A stretch of DNA of 64,000 nt from an uncultured Oscillospiraceae bacterium (GCA_944387015.1 CALXDH010000001.1:62001-126000), one strand, 5' to 3'; numbered from the stretch's first letter, positions 48,600 to 57,665 are shown. The notes: generated by a model not told the origin, from the sequence alone. Numbers and translations are program-made.

Positions 48600-50225
48600 T
48601 CAACTGGCGTTATATTGATACCCGTATTTCTTCAAAAGGTTCTGAATACCCGCCTTCTGCTCATCATTCAGCTCGTCCCATCTGGAATCAATGTTTGCAA
48701 TCGCAGCGTTTTCCTTACCAGAACCCAGCTGAGCGGAGATCGAACTTCCGAATGCTCGATAATGGTCCGGAGACATCCCGCTCCCGGAACTGGAATTGTC
48801 AGACTCTCCACTCTCCTGGAACGGTTCACCATAGTAGTATTCATAAGCGTCCAGAACTTGCTGGGACCGCAGCCCGTTTTCCAGGGCGTCCAGCGTCTGC
48901 GCCGCAGTCAAGCGTGGCTTGGAACTTCCGGAAGAACTTCCGGATGACGCACTGCTCCGCTTCGAACTATTCGAAGTCAGCTGAGATCGATATGCTGCCT
49001 GCATTTGCTGGATCTGGGCGTCAGAGTAGCCCAGAGCCTTATACCCGGAGAAATCTCCGAAGGATGCCAGCGTCTCCGCCTGCAAAAGCGCCTGGGAGTA
49101 TTCTGTCTCATCTTCATACCGCTGATCTTCCACAGCATCACGCCCCAATTCATATTCCCAGTTACGGTTGTCCAGATACTGGTTATACGCAAAATTCCGG
49201 TCCGTGTTCCACTGATCCAGCTCGTTGAGATACCGATTGTAATTGGTGTTCTCGGCGTCTGTCAGAACACCCAGGTTCTGAAGCTGTTGGTTCAGCTGAT
49301 CCTGATACATGGCCCGAGCGGCGTCTTCCAGCGTGGTCATATAGTCGTTGTAGGCCTGCCCAGCCGCATTCGTTGCATAACTGGATGCGTATCCGCCCGT
49401 ACGGGCCGCAAGCTGCCCCAGGACGTCCTGCATGGCCTCCTGACCTCTGGAGGAATACTTGTCATAGAGATACCGGTAATCGCTCCCCTGCTGGAAATCC
49501 GAATAATTGGAATCAAGGATCTGCTGCAGAAGGGAATCAATGTCATCCCCATATGCGGAGTCATAGGAGGGTCTGTCCCCATATCCCGTTTGGATTCCGG
49601 GCAGATACTGCGCATACAGGTTTGTCGGCTTCTGACTCCCCGTATAAGTGGGAGAGTTGATTTTGTTGTTCCGGTTCTGCTCATAAATGGCGGCGGAGAC
49701 ATAATCCCCTCTGGACACGGCGTCGTTGATCATTGCCTGCCAGTCCACATTCATCATGGATCCGCTGAGAGCAGGAGATCCGGAAGTGGAATTACCAGCC
49801 CCTCCAGAACGGCTTCCAAAATCCTTGCTCATGTAGGTGGTGTAATCCGTTGGATTAAAATGGCTGCCGTCGGAGCCTCCGCTGTATCCGTACTGCGATC
49901 GAATCCGGTTCGCTTCCCAGTTTGCCTCATCCCAGCTCATAGCGCCGGAACTGGCCAGTCTGCGCAGCTCATCAATGCCGGCCAGTTCATTGTCAGAGAG
50001 ATACTGCTTGTCATAGCTGGAGCCGCCGTAGCTGTCCCTGCTGCCGCTGGTGGAAACATCCGCGCTGGGAGCTCTCGTGTCTCCCTTATCGACTTTTTTG
50101 GACCGCACCACATATCCATTTTCATTTCTGGTAACATTCCGCCCGTTTTCATAAACGGTCTTTCCGGCGTTCTGTGTGCTTTTCTTGGGGGAATCCCGCC
50201 TGATTGCGGGGCCTGAATACGCCAT
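48600..50225 (-). CDS. Tyr/Gln/Ser-rich phage protein, possible internal virion (ejection) protein
   Basis: A 541-residue soluble protein, very rich in Tyr, Gln, Asn, Ser and Gly, with many YxxY-type segments (YNRYLNELDQWN, YDKYSSRGQEAM, FAYNQYLDNRNWEYEL) and long helices around 290-400. The C-terminus is helical (LNDEQKAGIQNLLKKYGYQY). It has no domain I recognise. It sits directly before the giant polyvalent gene, with a 13-nt gap to that gene's chosen start. In short-tailed phages the genes at this place encode proteins ejected with the DNA, so it may form a channel or chaperone for the giant protein. Confidence 0.6.
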   Translation of the reverse strand: MAYSGPAIRRDSPKKSTQNAGKTVYENGRNVTRNENGYVVRSKKVDKGDTRAPSADVSTSGSRDSYGGSSYDKQYLSDNELAGIDELRRLASSGAMSWDEANWEANRIRSQYGYSGGSDGSHFNPTDYTTYMSKDFGSRSGGAGNSTSGSPALSGSMMNVDWQAMINDAVSRGDYVSAAIYEQNRNNKINSPTYTGSQKPTNLYAQYLPGIQTGYGDRPSYDSAYGDDIDSLLQQILDSNYSDFQQGSDYRYLYDKYSSRGQEAMQDVLGQLAARTGGYASSYATNAAGQAYNDYMTTLEDAARAMYQDQLNQQLQNLGVLTDAENTNYNRYLNELDQWNTDRNFAYNQYLDNRNWEYELGRDAVEDQRYEDETEYSQALLQAETLASFGDFSGYKALGYSDAQIQQMQAAYRSQLTSNSSKRSSASSGSSSGSSKPRLTAAQTLDALENGLRSQQVLDAYEYYYGEPFQESGESDNSSSGSGMSPDHYRAFGSSISAQLGSGKENAAIANIDSRWDELNDEQKAGIQNLLKKYGYQYNAS

Positions 50226-50239
50226 AATCTTCTCCTTTC

Positions 50240-50551
50240 TTACGGAGCATTTTCCAATGCCGAAACGCGCTGCTCAATGCTTTTAAGTTCCTGTTGCAGG
50301 TTCCCAACAGTTGTATTGATACTGCTGATGGTGGAATTCTGCGCATTGAGTGAGCTGCTCAGGGATTGCACGGCAGCGGCCAACTGTAAAAAATTTTGCT
50401 CGCTGACCGCTCCGCTGATCTGGTTTTTCTGGTTGGACAGCGTAAAATCAATGACCTGCAGCACTTCGACCATGTAATCTCGAAATTGACCCAGGGATTC
50501 ATTGAGATTCTGGGGATCAATGAACGGAGCACTTTTTGCAATAATGTCCAT
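50240..50551 (-). CDS. Small coiled-coil phage protein
   Basis: A 103-residue protein that is almost entirely helical. A clear heptad run (FLQLAAAVQSLSSSLNAQNS, ISSINTTVGNLQQELKSIEQ, RVSALENA) fills residues 50-101, indicating a coiled-coil multimer. GGAGGAGACAG precedes the ATG. It lies between the stabilisation-type protein and the Tyr-rich protein, so it is probably a structural or tail-tip component, perhaps like a short trimeric needle. No family name is certain. Confidence 0.6.
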   Translation of the reverse strand: MDIIAKSAPFIDPQNLNESLGQFRDYMVEVLQVIDFTLSNQKNQISGAVSEQNFLQLAAAVQSLSSSLNAQNSTISSINTTVGNLQQELKSIEQRVSALENAP

Positions 50552-50563
50552 CTGTCTCCTCCA

Positions 50564-52111
50564 TTACTTGGTTGAATTCACCAAAAATTCCCGAACCAAA
50601 GACTTGATGACACATCTTCCCTTTCCCGAGAGTTTCAGTTGGAAGGTGTCGCATCTCCCTGGGAACATGGTGGCCAACACCGTCTCCCGATTTCTGTTGC
50701 TCCAAAGTCCCACCTGTCGGAACGGGCCTCCATCCTGGGAGATCTCCGCTTTCATCCAGGCGCCCTGGGAAAGTTCCAACTTTGCCCAGAGTTTGGAGTA
50801 TCCGCGTTTTCCATACAGCGTTTCATCAAACGGATAAAACACGGCTTCCCAATAAAGATCGTCCTCTGCAACATCGTCCAGTTTGTAAACGGCCCCGTCG
50901 GAGGCCAGCGCATAGAGATCCGTGTCCTGCCGTGTAAAGTCCAGGATGTGAGAGGAATCTTCCCGGAGCCAAATCCCGGAAGAGGGATCAAAGGTGTAGA
51001 GATCCCACGCCCCGTCCCCTTCTTGCGTCTCTTCCTGCATACAGATGTAGTAAATGGTCCCGTCCGTTCCTGCTCTGGCATTTTTGAAACGTCGTGTTCC
51101 GAAATTGTCAGAGATCAGCGCCGGGGCAGACCCGGAAAATGAGTAAATCCCTGCAACGCCTTTGTAGAACAGAATCTCGTTAATAACCTCCATAGACTTC
51201 TGGGATCCCTCCTGGACACCGGGAACCGTATAATCGTAAACCCGGTAATCAGAAGGCATTGTTCCCAGCACCTTGTGAAGAGCGTTCTCCTTGAAAAACA
51301 GCACATTGGAGGAGTAACTGATGCACCCGGTAAAGTCTCCGTCGGTGCCGACGGCAACGGCAAAGGAGTCCGTCGCCAAACCATCATAGTTGTAGAAAGT
51401 GAGGGGATCTCCCTGGGCGCTGGCCCAAATGGTCTTCCCCTCAGCCCCCCAGAGACGATTCGCACTCTCGCAAATGCACACCAGATCCGGAATCTTTCTC
51501 TCCACATTGATTGTCCCGGATTCTCTCCGTTCGGAAAAGGTGTTATCTGAGAATGTTAGTGTGTCTTCGGAAACTCCCCGGATTACCGCGGTCTTGTTGT
51601 TTGCAGAGATACTGGACCCGCTGATTTCAATTCCCTGCCCGACAGAAAAAAGTTTGGAAAGATCCCCACTTCCGCTGATCCTCAATGTGTTGGTTCCCCA
51701 CTCCACGTTTTGATAAGCAACGGTGAGCTTCACATCCATAGTGCCAAATTTTTCAAGCTCTGTATCGTAATACTCCTTGTCAGGAAAAATCACGATTTTG
51801 GAGTTTACCGCACAGATCATTTTTTCCCCTGGAATGACAGTACCAACCTTTTTTCCATCGAACAGAACATCCGTCCCGTCAATCACCAGGAGCTTCCCGT
51901 TTTTGGAGTAGAGTGCTGTTGCGGAGGAATAGGTCTTCTCCAAACGGCGTCCCCCGCGCTGAGACAGGGACGGGAACTGACGTGCGGAGAGGTTTGTGCT
52001 CTCGGAGAACTCCCCATCACTGCCTCCCCTGCTGTACCGGATACCGCCGAAGGTGACAATCTGCTGTGTGCTTTTCCGCCCGGAATATTTCATCAGCGAT
52101 ACAAATGACAT
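50564..52111 (-). CDS. Phage beta-propeller tail/DNA stabilisation-type protein
   Basis: A 515-residue protein made of repeated beta strands. The N-terminus has the pattern of podovirus tail-hub or packaged-DNA stabilisation proteins (FGGIRYSRGGSDGEFSES, NLSARQFPSLSQRGGRR), then blades such as LYSKNGKLLVIDGTDVLFDG, RLWGAEGKTIWASAQGDP, YDYTVPGVQEGSQKSMEV and AGIYSFSGSAPALISDNF. The start ATG 52111 follows GTGAAGGAGAATTCC; a GTG 15 nt upstream was rejected. P22 gp10-like identity is inferred from architecture, not from a unique motif. Confidence 0.62.
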   Translation of the reverse strand: MSFVSLMKYSGRKSTQQIVTFGGIRYSRGGSDGEFSESTNLSARQFPSLSQRGGRRLEKTYSSATALYSKNGKLLVIDGTDVLFDGKKVGTVIPGEKMICAVNSKIVIFPDKEYYDTELEKFGTMDVKLTVAYQNVEWGTNTLRISGSGDLSKLFSVGQGIEISGSSISANNKTAVIRGVSEDTLTFSDNTFSERRESGTINVERKIPDLVCICESANRLWGAEGKTIWASAQGDPLTFYNYDGLATDSFAVAVGTDGDFTGCISYSSNVLFFKENALHKVLGTMPSDYRVYDYTVPGVQEGSQKSMEVINEILFYKGVAGIYSFSGSAPALISDNFGTRRFKNARAGTDGTIYYICMQEETQEGDGAWDLYTFDPSSGIWLREDSSHILDFTRQDTDLYALASDGAVYKLDDVAEDDLYWEAVFYPFDETLYGKRGYSKLWAKLELSQGAWMKAEISQDGGPFRQVGLWSNRNRETVLATMFPGRCDTFQLKLSGKGRCVIKSLVREFLVNSTK

Positions 52112-52122
52112 GGAATTCTCCT

Positions 52123-52479
52123 TCACATTAACTGAATATACTGTGGTTCCGGCGGATGCTCCCTCCGGTACGCCTTCCGGAACTCGTTCATCGCGTCGTT
52201 ATAGGCCGTGGCGGTGTTGTTGAACTGCTCATAATCCTTCCGGTAGAAGTCCATTTTGAGCTGGGCGAACAGCTCATAGATTCCATCATAGGGCGGTGGA
52301 ACCACCAAAGGCTTTTCAGAGTCCTCCGGCCATTTCAACGGCCGGTCTACCGTCTCCGGCATATGGAGTTCCAGGAACATCTTCTGGTCCAGCTCCAAAA
52401 TCCAGTCGGCAATGTCCCGGTCCTCCACCGCCCCGGGTGAAAGTCTGCTTACCTTTTCAATGACCTGGTTGATGGTCAT
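52123..52479 (-). CDS. Hypothetical phage structural protein
   Basis: A 118-residue acidic protein: MTINQVIEKVSRLSPGAV, then WILELDQKMFLELHMP, PPPYDGIYELFAQLKMDFYR and a helical end AYNDAMNEFRKAYRREHPPE. The layout resembles small adaptor proteins that join head and tail in Gram-positive phages, but no family can be named with confidence. AAAGGAGGCGACGCC precedes the ATG. It is followed 11 bases later by the beta-propeller gene. Confidence 0.6.
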   Translation of the reverse strand: MTINQVIEKVSRLSPGAVEDRDIADWILELDQKMFLELHMPETVDRPLKWPEDSEKPLVVPPPYDGIYELFAQLKMDFYRKDYEQFNNTATAYNDAMNEFRKAYRREHPPEPQYIQLM

Positions 52480-52492
52480 GGCGTCGCCTCCT

Positions 52493-52963
52493 TTAAAGCA
52501 GCTTGTACTTGGGCCACGGCCCCCGACCGGAGCGGTATGCCATCAGGTCGAACATCACGATGGCCGGCACAGCCATCAAACACCACAATGCCCAGTATTG
52601 CGGGCAGATCTGCCCCAATACATTGAGCGGTAGATCCGAATAATCCCACACGCCCCAGCCCAGCCAGAGGTTCACGATACAGCCGGTGATGAACTCCGCC
52701 GCCGTGATGATGGTGCCGCCGATGATCGCCTGGAGCCACAGCGGCGTTTCCCAGGGAATCACCGTGTCATTGGCAATATCCAGCGGGACAGAGATGACCG
52801 CCGCCAGCAGTAGCATGGTCCAGTGCGTATATCCGCGCCACAGAATCTCCAGTCCCCCATACATGACCCCGAAAAAGCACCATCCCAGCACTCGCAAAAC
52901 GGTAATCTGCACTCCCCTGGCCGCTTTCCTGCACGCATTCGCAATACCTGCACTGTTACGCAT
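52493..52963 (-). CDS. Phage-encoded membrane protein, CmpB-like (putative ABC-transporter permease family)
   Basis: A 156-residue protein with four hydrophobic segments (VLRVLGWCFFGVMYGGLEIL, WTMLLLAAVISVPLDIA, WLQAIIGGTIITAAEFITGCIV and YWALWCLMAVPAIVMFDLM), tryptophan-rich. The segments, the EFITG motif and LWLGWGVWDYS recall the CmpB (PF06541) family of Clostridial membrane proteins. The ATG 52963 follows GAGGAGGACGGTTCCG, inside the end of the upstream gene. Among the tail genes a membrane protein of this kind is unexpected; it could act in infection or superinfection exclusion. Confidence 0.65.
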   Translation of the reverse strand: MRNSAGIANACRKAARGVQITVLRVLGWCFFGVMYGGLEILWRGYTHWTMLLLAAVISVPLDIANDTVIPWETPLWLQAIIGGTIITAAEFITGCIVNLWLGWGVWDYSDLPLNVLGQICPQYWALWCLMAVPAIVMFDLMAYRSGRGPWPKYKLL

Positions 52964-53534
52964 CGGAACCGTCCTCCTCAACGATGACGCCGGCATAGTC
53001 AATGACCACGGCCTCCACCGCTTCCGTCGTTTCAGCGGCATAAATGGCGGCTTTGACCTTTTCCTGATAACGGCGGTATGGATACACATAGTCGATGATG
53101 GCCAGCAGCAGCGCTGTATACTGCTCCGGTGTAAATGTATGGCACTGCTTTTTCTGGGTATGCCATTCCAGATTGACCGATCTGCCCGCCGCTACCTGTA
53201 CCTGATACTGCTGGAGGTTCAGGGACATCTCATTTTGATCCTCCTCGGTAACGCCGTAGACGTTGCCGTCCGTCCATGTCAGCGGGTGCGCCGCCAGCCA
53301 GGCGGCAAGGGCCGCTTTGTTTTCCTCCTGGCGGACCGACTGGATCTCAGACAGGGGGCGGGGGTCAGGAACGTCTACCACGGTGACATCCCCCTGATAG
53401 GCATCGGAGAGTGCCATCTGATAATTGGCATCTGTGTAGGGCATAGATACCTGGTGAAAAACAGTCTCAGTAACGGGAAAATCTTCTGTCCCTCGATTGA
53501 TTTCGGAGGCGATTTGATATTGAATCTCTTTCAT
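52956..53534 (-). CDS. DUF4376-like phage tail protein
   Basis: A 192-residue protein following the tail fibre gene. The middle and end fit DUF4376, found in tail-fibre assembly or accessory proteins: AALAAWLAAHPLTWTDGNVYG (in part), VTEEDQNEMSLNLQQYQVQV and the C-terminal helix LLAIIDYVYPYRRYQEKVKA. AGGAGAACGC precedes the ATG. It overlaps the following membrane-protein gene by 8 nt. Its likely role is as a fibre chaperone or accessory, inferred from position. Confidence 0.65.
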   Translation of the reverse strand: MKEIQYQIASEINRGTEDFPVTETVFHQVSMPYTDANYQMALSDAYQGDVTVVDVPDPRPLSEIQSVRQEENKAALAAWLAAHPLTWTDGNVYGVTEEDQNEMSLNLQQYQVQVAAGRSVNLEWHTQKKQCHTFTPEQYTALLLAIIDYVYPYRRYQEKVKAAIYAAETTEAVEAVVIDYAGVIVEEDGSDA

Positions 53535-53555
53535 GCGTTCTCCTCTTAATCCGAC

Positions 53556-54998
53556 TTAATCCGATGTCTTTGTATATTTGAGCAGCACCTTAGCCGTTAA
53601 GCTGGATTGATCCACACTGGATTGACAAACAATAACGGAATTGTTTGCTGTAAAATTTGAACCAGCCAATTCCATATCATTCATGATTGCCCCGTTACTT
53701 GTAGTTGCCGCAATGTCCACAATACTCTGAACATTTTGGATATTATGAGAAATTGTTTTTCTTGAAATGTTTGGGAGTGATCCAAAATCAATTAACTTAG
53801 CATACACCGGCTTTCCGTTCCACCGCTCTGTGGTGCGGTACTCTATTCCAATTTTCATGGTCGGATTTACCCACTCCCACGGCTCCCAGTTTCCGTTTGT
53901 TTTAAATCGGCGGATAACTGAATTGTAAGATGCTGGCCCACTTGTAAAAGGAGTTAAATATGCTGTTTGCTGTGCGTAATTTGCATTCCATTTAATGTGA
54001 GAAACTAAACTGAAACCAAAAGAAAAACCTTCTATTACAGGAATTCCAACACACCATCCGCTTCCGTCAATATTGTCAAGATCACAATCGGGAGATCCTG
54101 TGTAGATTGCACTAGTTCCTAACCCAAACCCATCCGGAGCCGCCCCCACGTCCGACGCCGTGTAATCCCCTTTTTCCGGCATAACAGATCCGGTGCGCCC
54201 GTTGAAAGACACCACCCCGCCGCCAGCGGCCATATGGGCCTGCTGTGCCCAATACCGGGCATTGTCGGTGTTCTCTCCTTCCCGGGTTCCGGTATCACCC
54301 ACTGCCCAGGACTGAGAGAGGATGGCACTGTCCTTTGCCACACCCGCACTCTTATCCGCTGCCGCCTTGCTTCCGGCTGCCGCTGCTGCGCTGGCAGCAG
54401 CAGATCCTGCGGAAACAGACGCGGATTTTGCGCTTTCGGAAGCGTCTTTTCGGCTTGCTTCCGCCTGCTGGGCGTAGTACATTGCGTTATCGGTGTCCTC
54501 ACCCTCTCGACTTTCTGTTCCGCCAACAGCCCAGCTCTTGGACTCCTTTGCATAGGCGCCCACCGCCTCCTCATTCTTGGCGATGGCATCCAGAATCTGC
54601 TGGGATTCGCTGGGTGTCGGCTCCGCCGGGGAATTGGCCCCGTCGTTTTCCATGACCTGGAGCACGTCCCGCACGCTGAACATAGCAGAAGCGGTCTCCG
54701 CGTCCTGAAATCCCTCCACAGTGAATGAGCACCAGCCGGGCAGAGCCAGAGCCTCCGCCGGAATTGGGGTGTCATAGGTCAGCGTATCTGCTGTCCCGGC
54801 AGCTGCGGCGGCAATCAGCACCACCGCAACGGGGTTTTCTCCCTGTGCATTTCGCCAGATGACCCGCTTTCCGTACCCTTTCCAGGTTTCATCGAATGTG
54901 ATATGCAGCTGTGTGGCGTTTCCCTCTCCCTGGACTCCGCCGTTTTTGCAGTCCTTCTGGACAAACATCCCGGTGATATTGACATGGATCGTCCGCAT
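53556..54998 (-). CDS. Phage tail fibre / receptor-binding protein
   Basis: A 480-residue protein in three parts. Residues 1-115 form a beta-rich anchor (HITFDETWKGYGKRVIWRN). Residues 130-255 are a low-complexity, probably trimeric helical shaft with repeated SWAVGxTxxREGExTDNAxYxAQQA units (two copies, about 155 and 230) and an Ala/Ser/Lys-rich run. After VVSFNGRTGSVMPEKGDY (a fibre knob-leader motif) comes a C-terminal domain of about 200 residues. This last part is encoded by DNA much richer in A and T than its surroundings, which suggests a swapped host-recognition module. GAGGTAGTGCCTG precedes the ATG. Confidence 0.8.
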   Translation of the reverse strand: MRTIHVNITGMFVQKDCKNGGVQGEGNATQLHITFDETWKGYGKRVIWRNAQGENPVAVVLIAAAAAGTADTLTYDTPIPAEALALPGWCSFTVEGFQDAETASAMFSVRDVLQVMENDGANSPAEPTPSESQQILDAIAKNEEAVGAYAKESKSWAVGGTESREGEDTDNAMYYAQQAEASRKDASESAKSASVSAGSAAASAAAAAGSKAAADKSAGVAKDSAILSQSWAVGDTGTREGENTDNARYWAQQAHMAAGGGVVSFNGRTGSVMPEKGDYTASDVGAAPDGFGLGTSAIYTGSPDCDLDNIDGSGWCVGIPVIEGFSFGFSLVSHIKWNANYAQQTAYLTPFTSGPASYNSVIRRFKTNGNWEPWEWVNPTMKIGIEYRTTERWNGKPVYAKLIDFGSLPNISRKTISHNIQNVQSIVDIAATTSNGAIMNDMELAGSNFTANNSVIVCQSSVDQSSLTAKVLLKYTKTSD

Positions 54999-55030
54999 CA
55001 GGCACTACCTCGCTTCCTGTTAGATTAAAA

Positions 55031-55069
55031 ACGGCACAGGCATCCCGGGAAGAAGGACGCCTGCGCCGT
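55031..55069 (-). terminator. Terminator after the head gene block
   Basis: ACGGCACAGGC (55031-55041) pairs with GCCTGCGCCGT (55059-55069) with one mismatch. TTTTTAATC follows on the minus strand. Confidence 0.75.
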
Positions 55070-55097
55070 GTCGCAAACCGATTGCCGTGCCTCGCGG

Positions 55098-55463
55098 TTA
55101 TTCACTTTCCAGGCCAAGATTCTTGGTTTCCGCCGTGAATTCAGCGGCCAGACGGGCCTGCATGAGTCCCGCCTTCTTATCCTGAGACAGGGAGTGATCC
55201 AGTGCTTCGGCGTATTTGCGCTTGATCTTCACGGGCTTTCCCCGGGGGACCATGATCTTCACGCCGTTGACGATCACCGGCACGGGCTCTTTGTACTTGT
55301 CACCGTCGTAGAACAGCTCCACTTCCACCAGTTCGTCGCCGCGGCGGATCTTCTCCTCCTGCTCCGTGTCCTGGGTGGGGTCCTGCTGGGTGTCCTGGGT
55401 GGGGTCCTGTTCCAGGCTCTCGGTATTCTCGGTTTCGCTTGCGGTAGTCTTCGTCTTAGGCAT
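55098..55463 (-). CDS. Small phage structural protein with acidic repeat N-terminus
   Basis: A 121-residue protein. The first 45 residues are disordered and acidic, with a tandem 8-residue repeat (DPTQDTQQ, DPTQDTEQ) encoded by a duplicated 24-bp DNA unit. The rest is beta-like (VEVELFYDGDKYKEPVPVIV, VKIMVPRGKPVKIKRKYAEAL), ending in a helix. Placed just after the major capsid gene, it may be a head decoration or joining protein. AAGGAGGAACAT precedes the ATG. No family recognised. Confidence 0.6.
   Translation of the reverse strand: MPKTKTTASETENTESLEQDPTQDTQQDPTQDTEQEEKIRRGDELVEVELFYDGDKYKEPVPVIVNGVKIMVPRGKPVKIKRKYAEALDHSLSQDKKAGLMQARLAAEFTAETKNLGLESE
55366..55413. repeat. Tandem repeat of two 24-bp units
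   Basis: Unit 1 (55366-55389) and unit 2 (55390-55413) differ only near their 3' ends. They encode the 8-residue repeat of the acidic N-terminus of the small structural protein. Confidence 0.85.
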
Positions 55464-55510
55464 ATGTTCCTCCTTATTCCGGGAGCCGCCCCCGGAAGGG
55501 GGCAGCCCAA

Positions 55511-56530
55511 TCAGTTGGCGATATGGTCGTTGCTGCTGCTGGTGGTCTCAATGCGGACCATATACTCCTCCACCAGGCGCACAGCGGTCTTCATCAGCTT
55601 CCAACCGGCGGTGGCGCGCTGGTTCAGGGGGTCGGCAGTACCGGCGCTGCCCAACTGCTTAACAATGGTCTGGAGGCCGCCACCGGTGACCTCCGTCACG
55701 CCGTAGGCATTGGCGCCCAGGATCATGGTGGCATAGACATCCCGGCTGGACGCACCGGCGGAGGTAAACTTCTTCGCCTCAGTGGTTTCCACGAACCGGA
55801 CGCCGCCCACCTCGCCGATCTCTTCGGCATAGAGGTGGCTGGTGTCCTTGTACTGGTGGGGATACTTCCACTCGGGGTCGCTCATCAAGTCGAAGGACAC
55901 ATCCGGATGGACGATGCCCACATAGGAATTGCCGATCCGTTTGGCGTTCTGATTCTTCAGGGTGCGGGTAGCCATGCGGACAGCCCGAACGGTCAGGTTC
56001 ATGTTGTCCTCTTCGCTGGTATACGCCAGATCCGCGCGGCTGTCCACCTGGCCTTCGGCGTACTGCACGTTGGTGCCGGCCACCATAACTTCCCGGGTGA
56101 TGGTGTCGGAGGTGCGGGCCGCCTGAGAGGACAGCAGGGTAATTGCCTCCATGAGGTTGTTGTCGATGGCCGTCAGCATCAGCTGGTCGGACAGGGTGAT
56201 GTAACCGCCGTACTGCTTGACCGTTGCCTCGATGGTGGTCACGGTCAGCTTCTGGCCATCGGGCGTAACGCCTTCCGTCAGCTCCGTCAGCTGCTTGGAC
56301 AGGGGCGTGTACTTGCGGAACTCGATGGTCTTTCCGCCGTTCTTGGGGATGGGACGCTTCTGAGCAAACTGGTCGTGGACCAGCTCCGGCTCGGCAAGGC
56401 GGATCAGCGCCTTGTCGTAGAAGGTCTTCATTTCCTTGCTCAGGCTGCCATCGGTCGTTACATTGGTGTTGGGATTCTGGTCGGCGAACATCTGCAGCAT
56501 GGCAGGCATATTCTTGTGCGTATCAAACAT
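55511..56530 (-). CDS. Major capsid protein, N4-gp56 family
   Basis: The shell subunit, 339 residues with an HK97-like fold. N4-gp56 family blocks are visible: TFYDKALIRLAEPELVHDQF, KRPIPKNGGKTIEFRKYTPL, QLTELTEGVTPDGQKLTV, YGGYITLSDQLMLTAIDNNL, VMVAGTNVQYAEG and SYVGIVHPDVSFDLMSDPEW. The N-terminus is PAMLQMFADQN; the LQMFA motif ends at residue 16 and looks like a Prp cleavage site, as in the scaffold. The ATG 56530 follows GGAAAGGAGACTACCT. Confidence 0.92.
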   Translation of the reverse strand: MFDTHKNMPAMLQMFADQNPNTNVTTDGSLSKEMKTFYDKALIRLAEPELVHDQFAQKRPIPKNGGKTIEFRKYTPLSKQLTELTEGVTPDGQKLTVTTIEATVKQYGGYITLSDQLMLTAIDNNLMEAITLLSSQAARTSDTITREVMVAGTNVQYAEGQVDSRADLAYTSEEDNMNLTVRAVRMATRTLKNQNAKRIGNSYVGIVHPDVSFDLMSDPEWKYPHQYKDTSHLYAEEIGEVGGVRFVETTEAKKFTSAGASSRDVYATMILGANAYGVTEVTGGGLQTIVKQLGSAGTADPLNQRATAGWKLMKTAVRLVEEYMVRIETTSSSNDHIAN

Positions 56531-56572
56531 AGGTAGTCTCCTTTCCTTCCGGCAAAGAGACAAGAAAAAGCG

Positions 56573-57526
56573 TCAGAAAGAGATCTGTTCTCCGCGTTGT
56601 ACCCGGCGGATGATCTCGTCGATGTCGTCGTTGGTGAGATCTTCTACCTTATCCTTCACCAACACACCGGGCTGCTGGGCAGCCCCGTTTTCCTTGGGAC
56701 GGCGGCCCTTAGAGCGAATGTTGTTCACCACATTGCTCTCCGCCTGCCGGGCGGCCCTGCTGGCTGTGTCCTGCATGATGGCATCCCGGTTGGCGTACTC
56801 GTAGATCATCCGCATGGGGACATTTCGCTTGAGATACTCCACGTTCTGGGGGTCCCGGACAAACTCGGCAAGATTAAAGTCCGGGTAATCCTGCTGAAGT
56901 TCCATGGCCTCCCGCTGCCAGGCCTCCACCTGCTGGCGGGATTTCTGGGCCGCCTGCATCTGCAGAAGCTGTCCCTGCATCTGGGCATTGCTGCGGCGCA
57001 TCTGCTCCACCATGCGGTACTGGTCCACACTCATGCCGGCCTCTTCGGCCGCCGTCTCCCACATGGCAGCATCCCCGTCCAGGGCTTTCTGGAGGGCATC
57101 CATATCACCGGGCGCTGTGTGATAGCGGGAGGAAAGCTGATCCAGGATTCCCCGCTGGCTGTCCAGCTGCTCCCGGAGGCCCTTGGTCTCCTTGAAGCGC
57201 CGGTCAATCATGCGCTGCGTGTCCTGCTGATACAGATCCTTGAACTCCCCGCTGATCAGTTCCCGATACCGGGCCTGCCGCTCTTTCTGTGTCTCTTTGC
57301 CGTCTTTTCTGTCATCTTCGTGGGTTTCGCCTCCGGCGTCGAGGCCTTCCGTGGATACATCCTGCCTGCCATAAAGCACAGCGGGCTGTTCCCCGCCCGA
57401 ATTGTCCGCCTGGCCGCTGACGGACCCGCCAAGGGAACCGGCCACCCCGCCGCCATCACCGGAACCGCCGCCGTCTCCGGCGAACAGCTGCAACAGCGCA
57501 GGGAGAATGTGATTAACCTGACCCAT
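56573..57526 (-). CDS. Phage scaffold protein
   Basis: A 317-residue assembly protein preceding the capsid gene. It has a Gly/Ser/Asp-rich early segment (about 17-60), long charged coiled-coil helices (about 85-230: KERQARYRELISGEFKDLYQ, LREQLDSQRGILDQLSSRYH, QMRRSNAQMQGQLLQMQAAQ, RQQVEAWQREAMELQQDYPD) and a short basic/acidic C-terminus that should touch the capsid. The N-terminus PALLQLFAGDG carries the same LQxFA motif ending at residue 16 as the capsid protein, so both are predicted substrates of the phage Prp. GAAAGGAGGCCCAT precedes the ATG. Confidence 0.82.
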   Translation of the reverse strand: MGQVNHILPALLQLFAGDGGGSGDGGGVAGSLGGSVSGQADNSGGEQPAVLYGRQDVSTEGLDAGGETHEDDRKDGKETQKERQARYRELISGEFKDLYQQDTQRMIDRRFKETKGLREQLDSQRGILDQLSSRYHTAPGDMDALQKALDGDAAMWETAAEEAGMSVDQYRMVEQMRRSNAQMQGQLLQMQAAQKSRQQVEAWQREAMELQQDYPDFNLAEFVRDPQNVEYLKRNVPMRMIYEYANRDAIMQDTASRAARQAESNVVNNIRSKGRRPKENGAAQQPGVLVKDKVEDLTNDDIDEIIRRVQRGEQISF

Positions 57527-57665
57527 ATGGGCCTCCTTTCCGCGGGCGTTGTCCCGTGTCCAGTAGGTTCGGAGTTCGGATCGGGATGCCCTCCGCCGCC
57601 TTTCGGCTGTGCGGAGAGCTTCGATCCGTGAAAAAGAGGAACAAATCTCCGGCTACAAAACCAGC

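Noticed and set aside
55366..55413. The 24-bp tandem repeat as a CRISPR or regulatory array
   Set aside because: It has only two units without spacers and is in frame, encoding an 8-residue acidic repeat.
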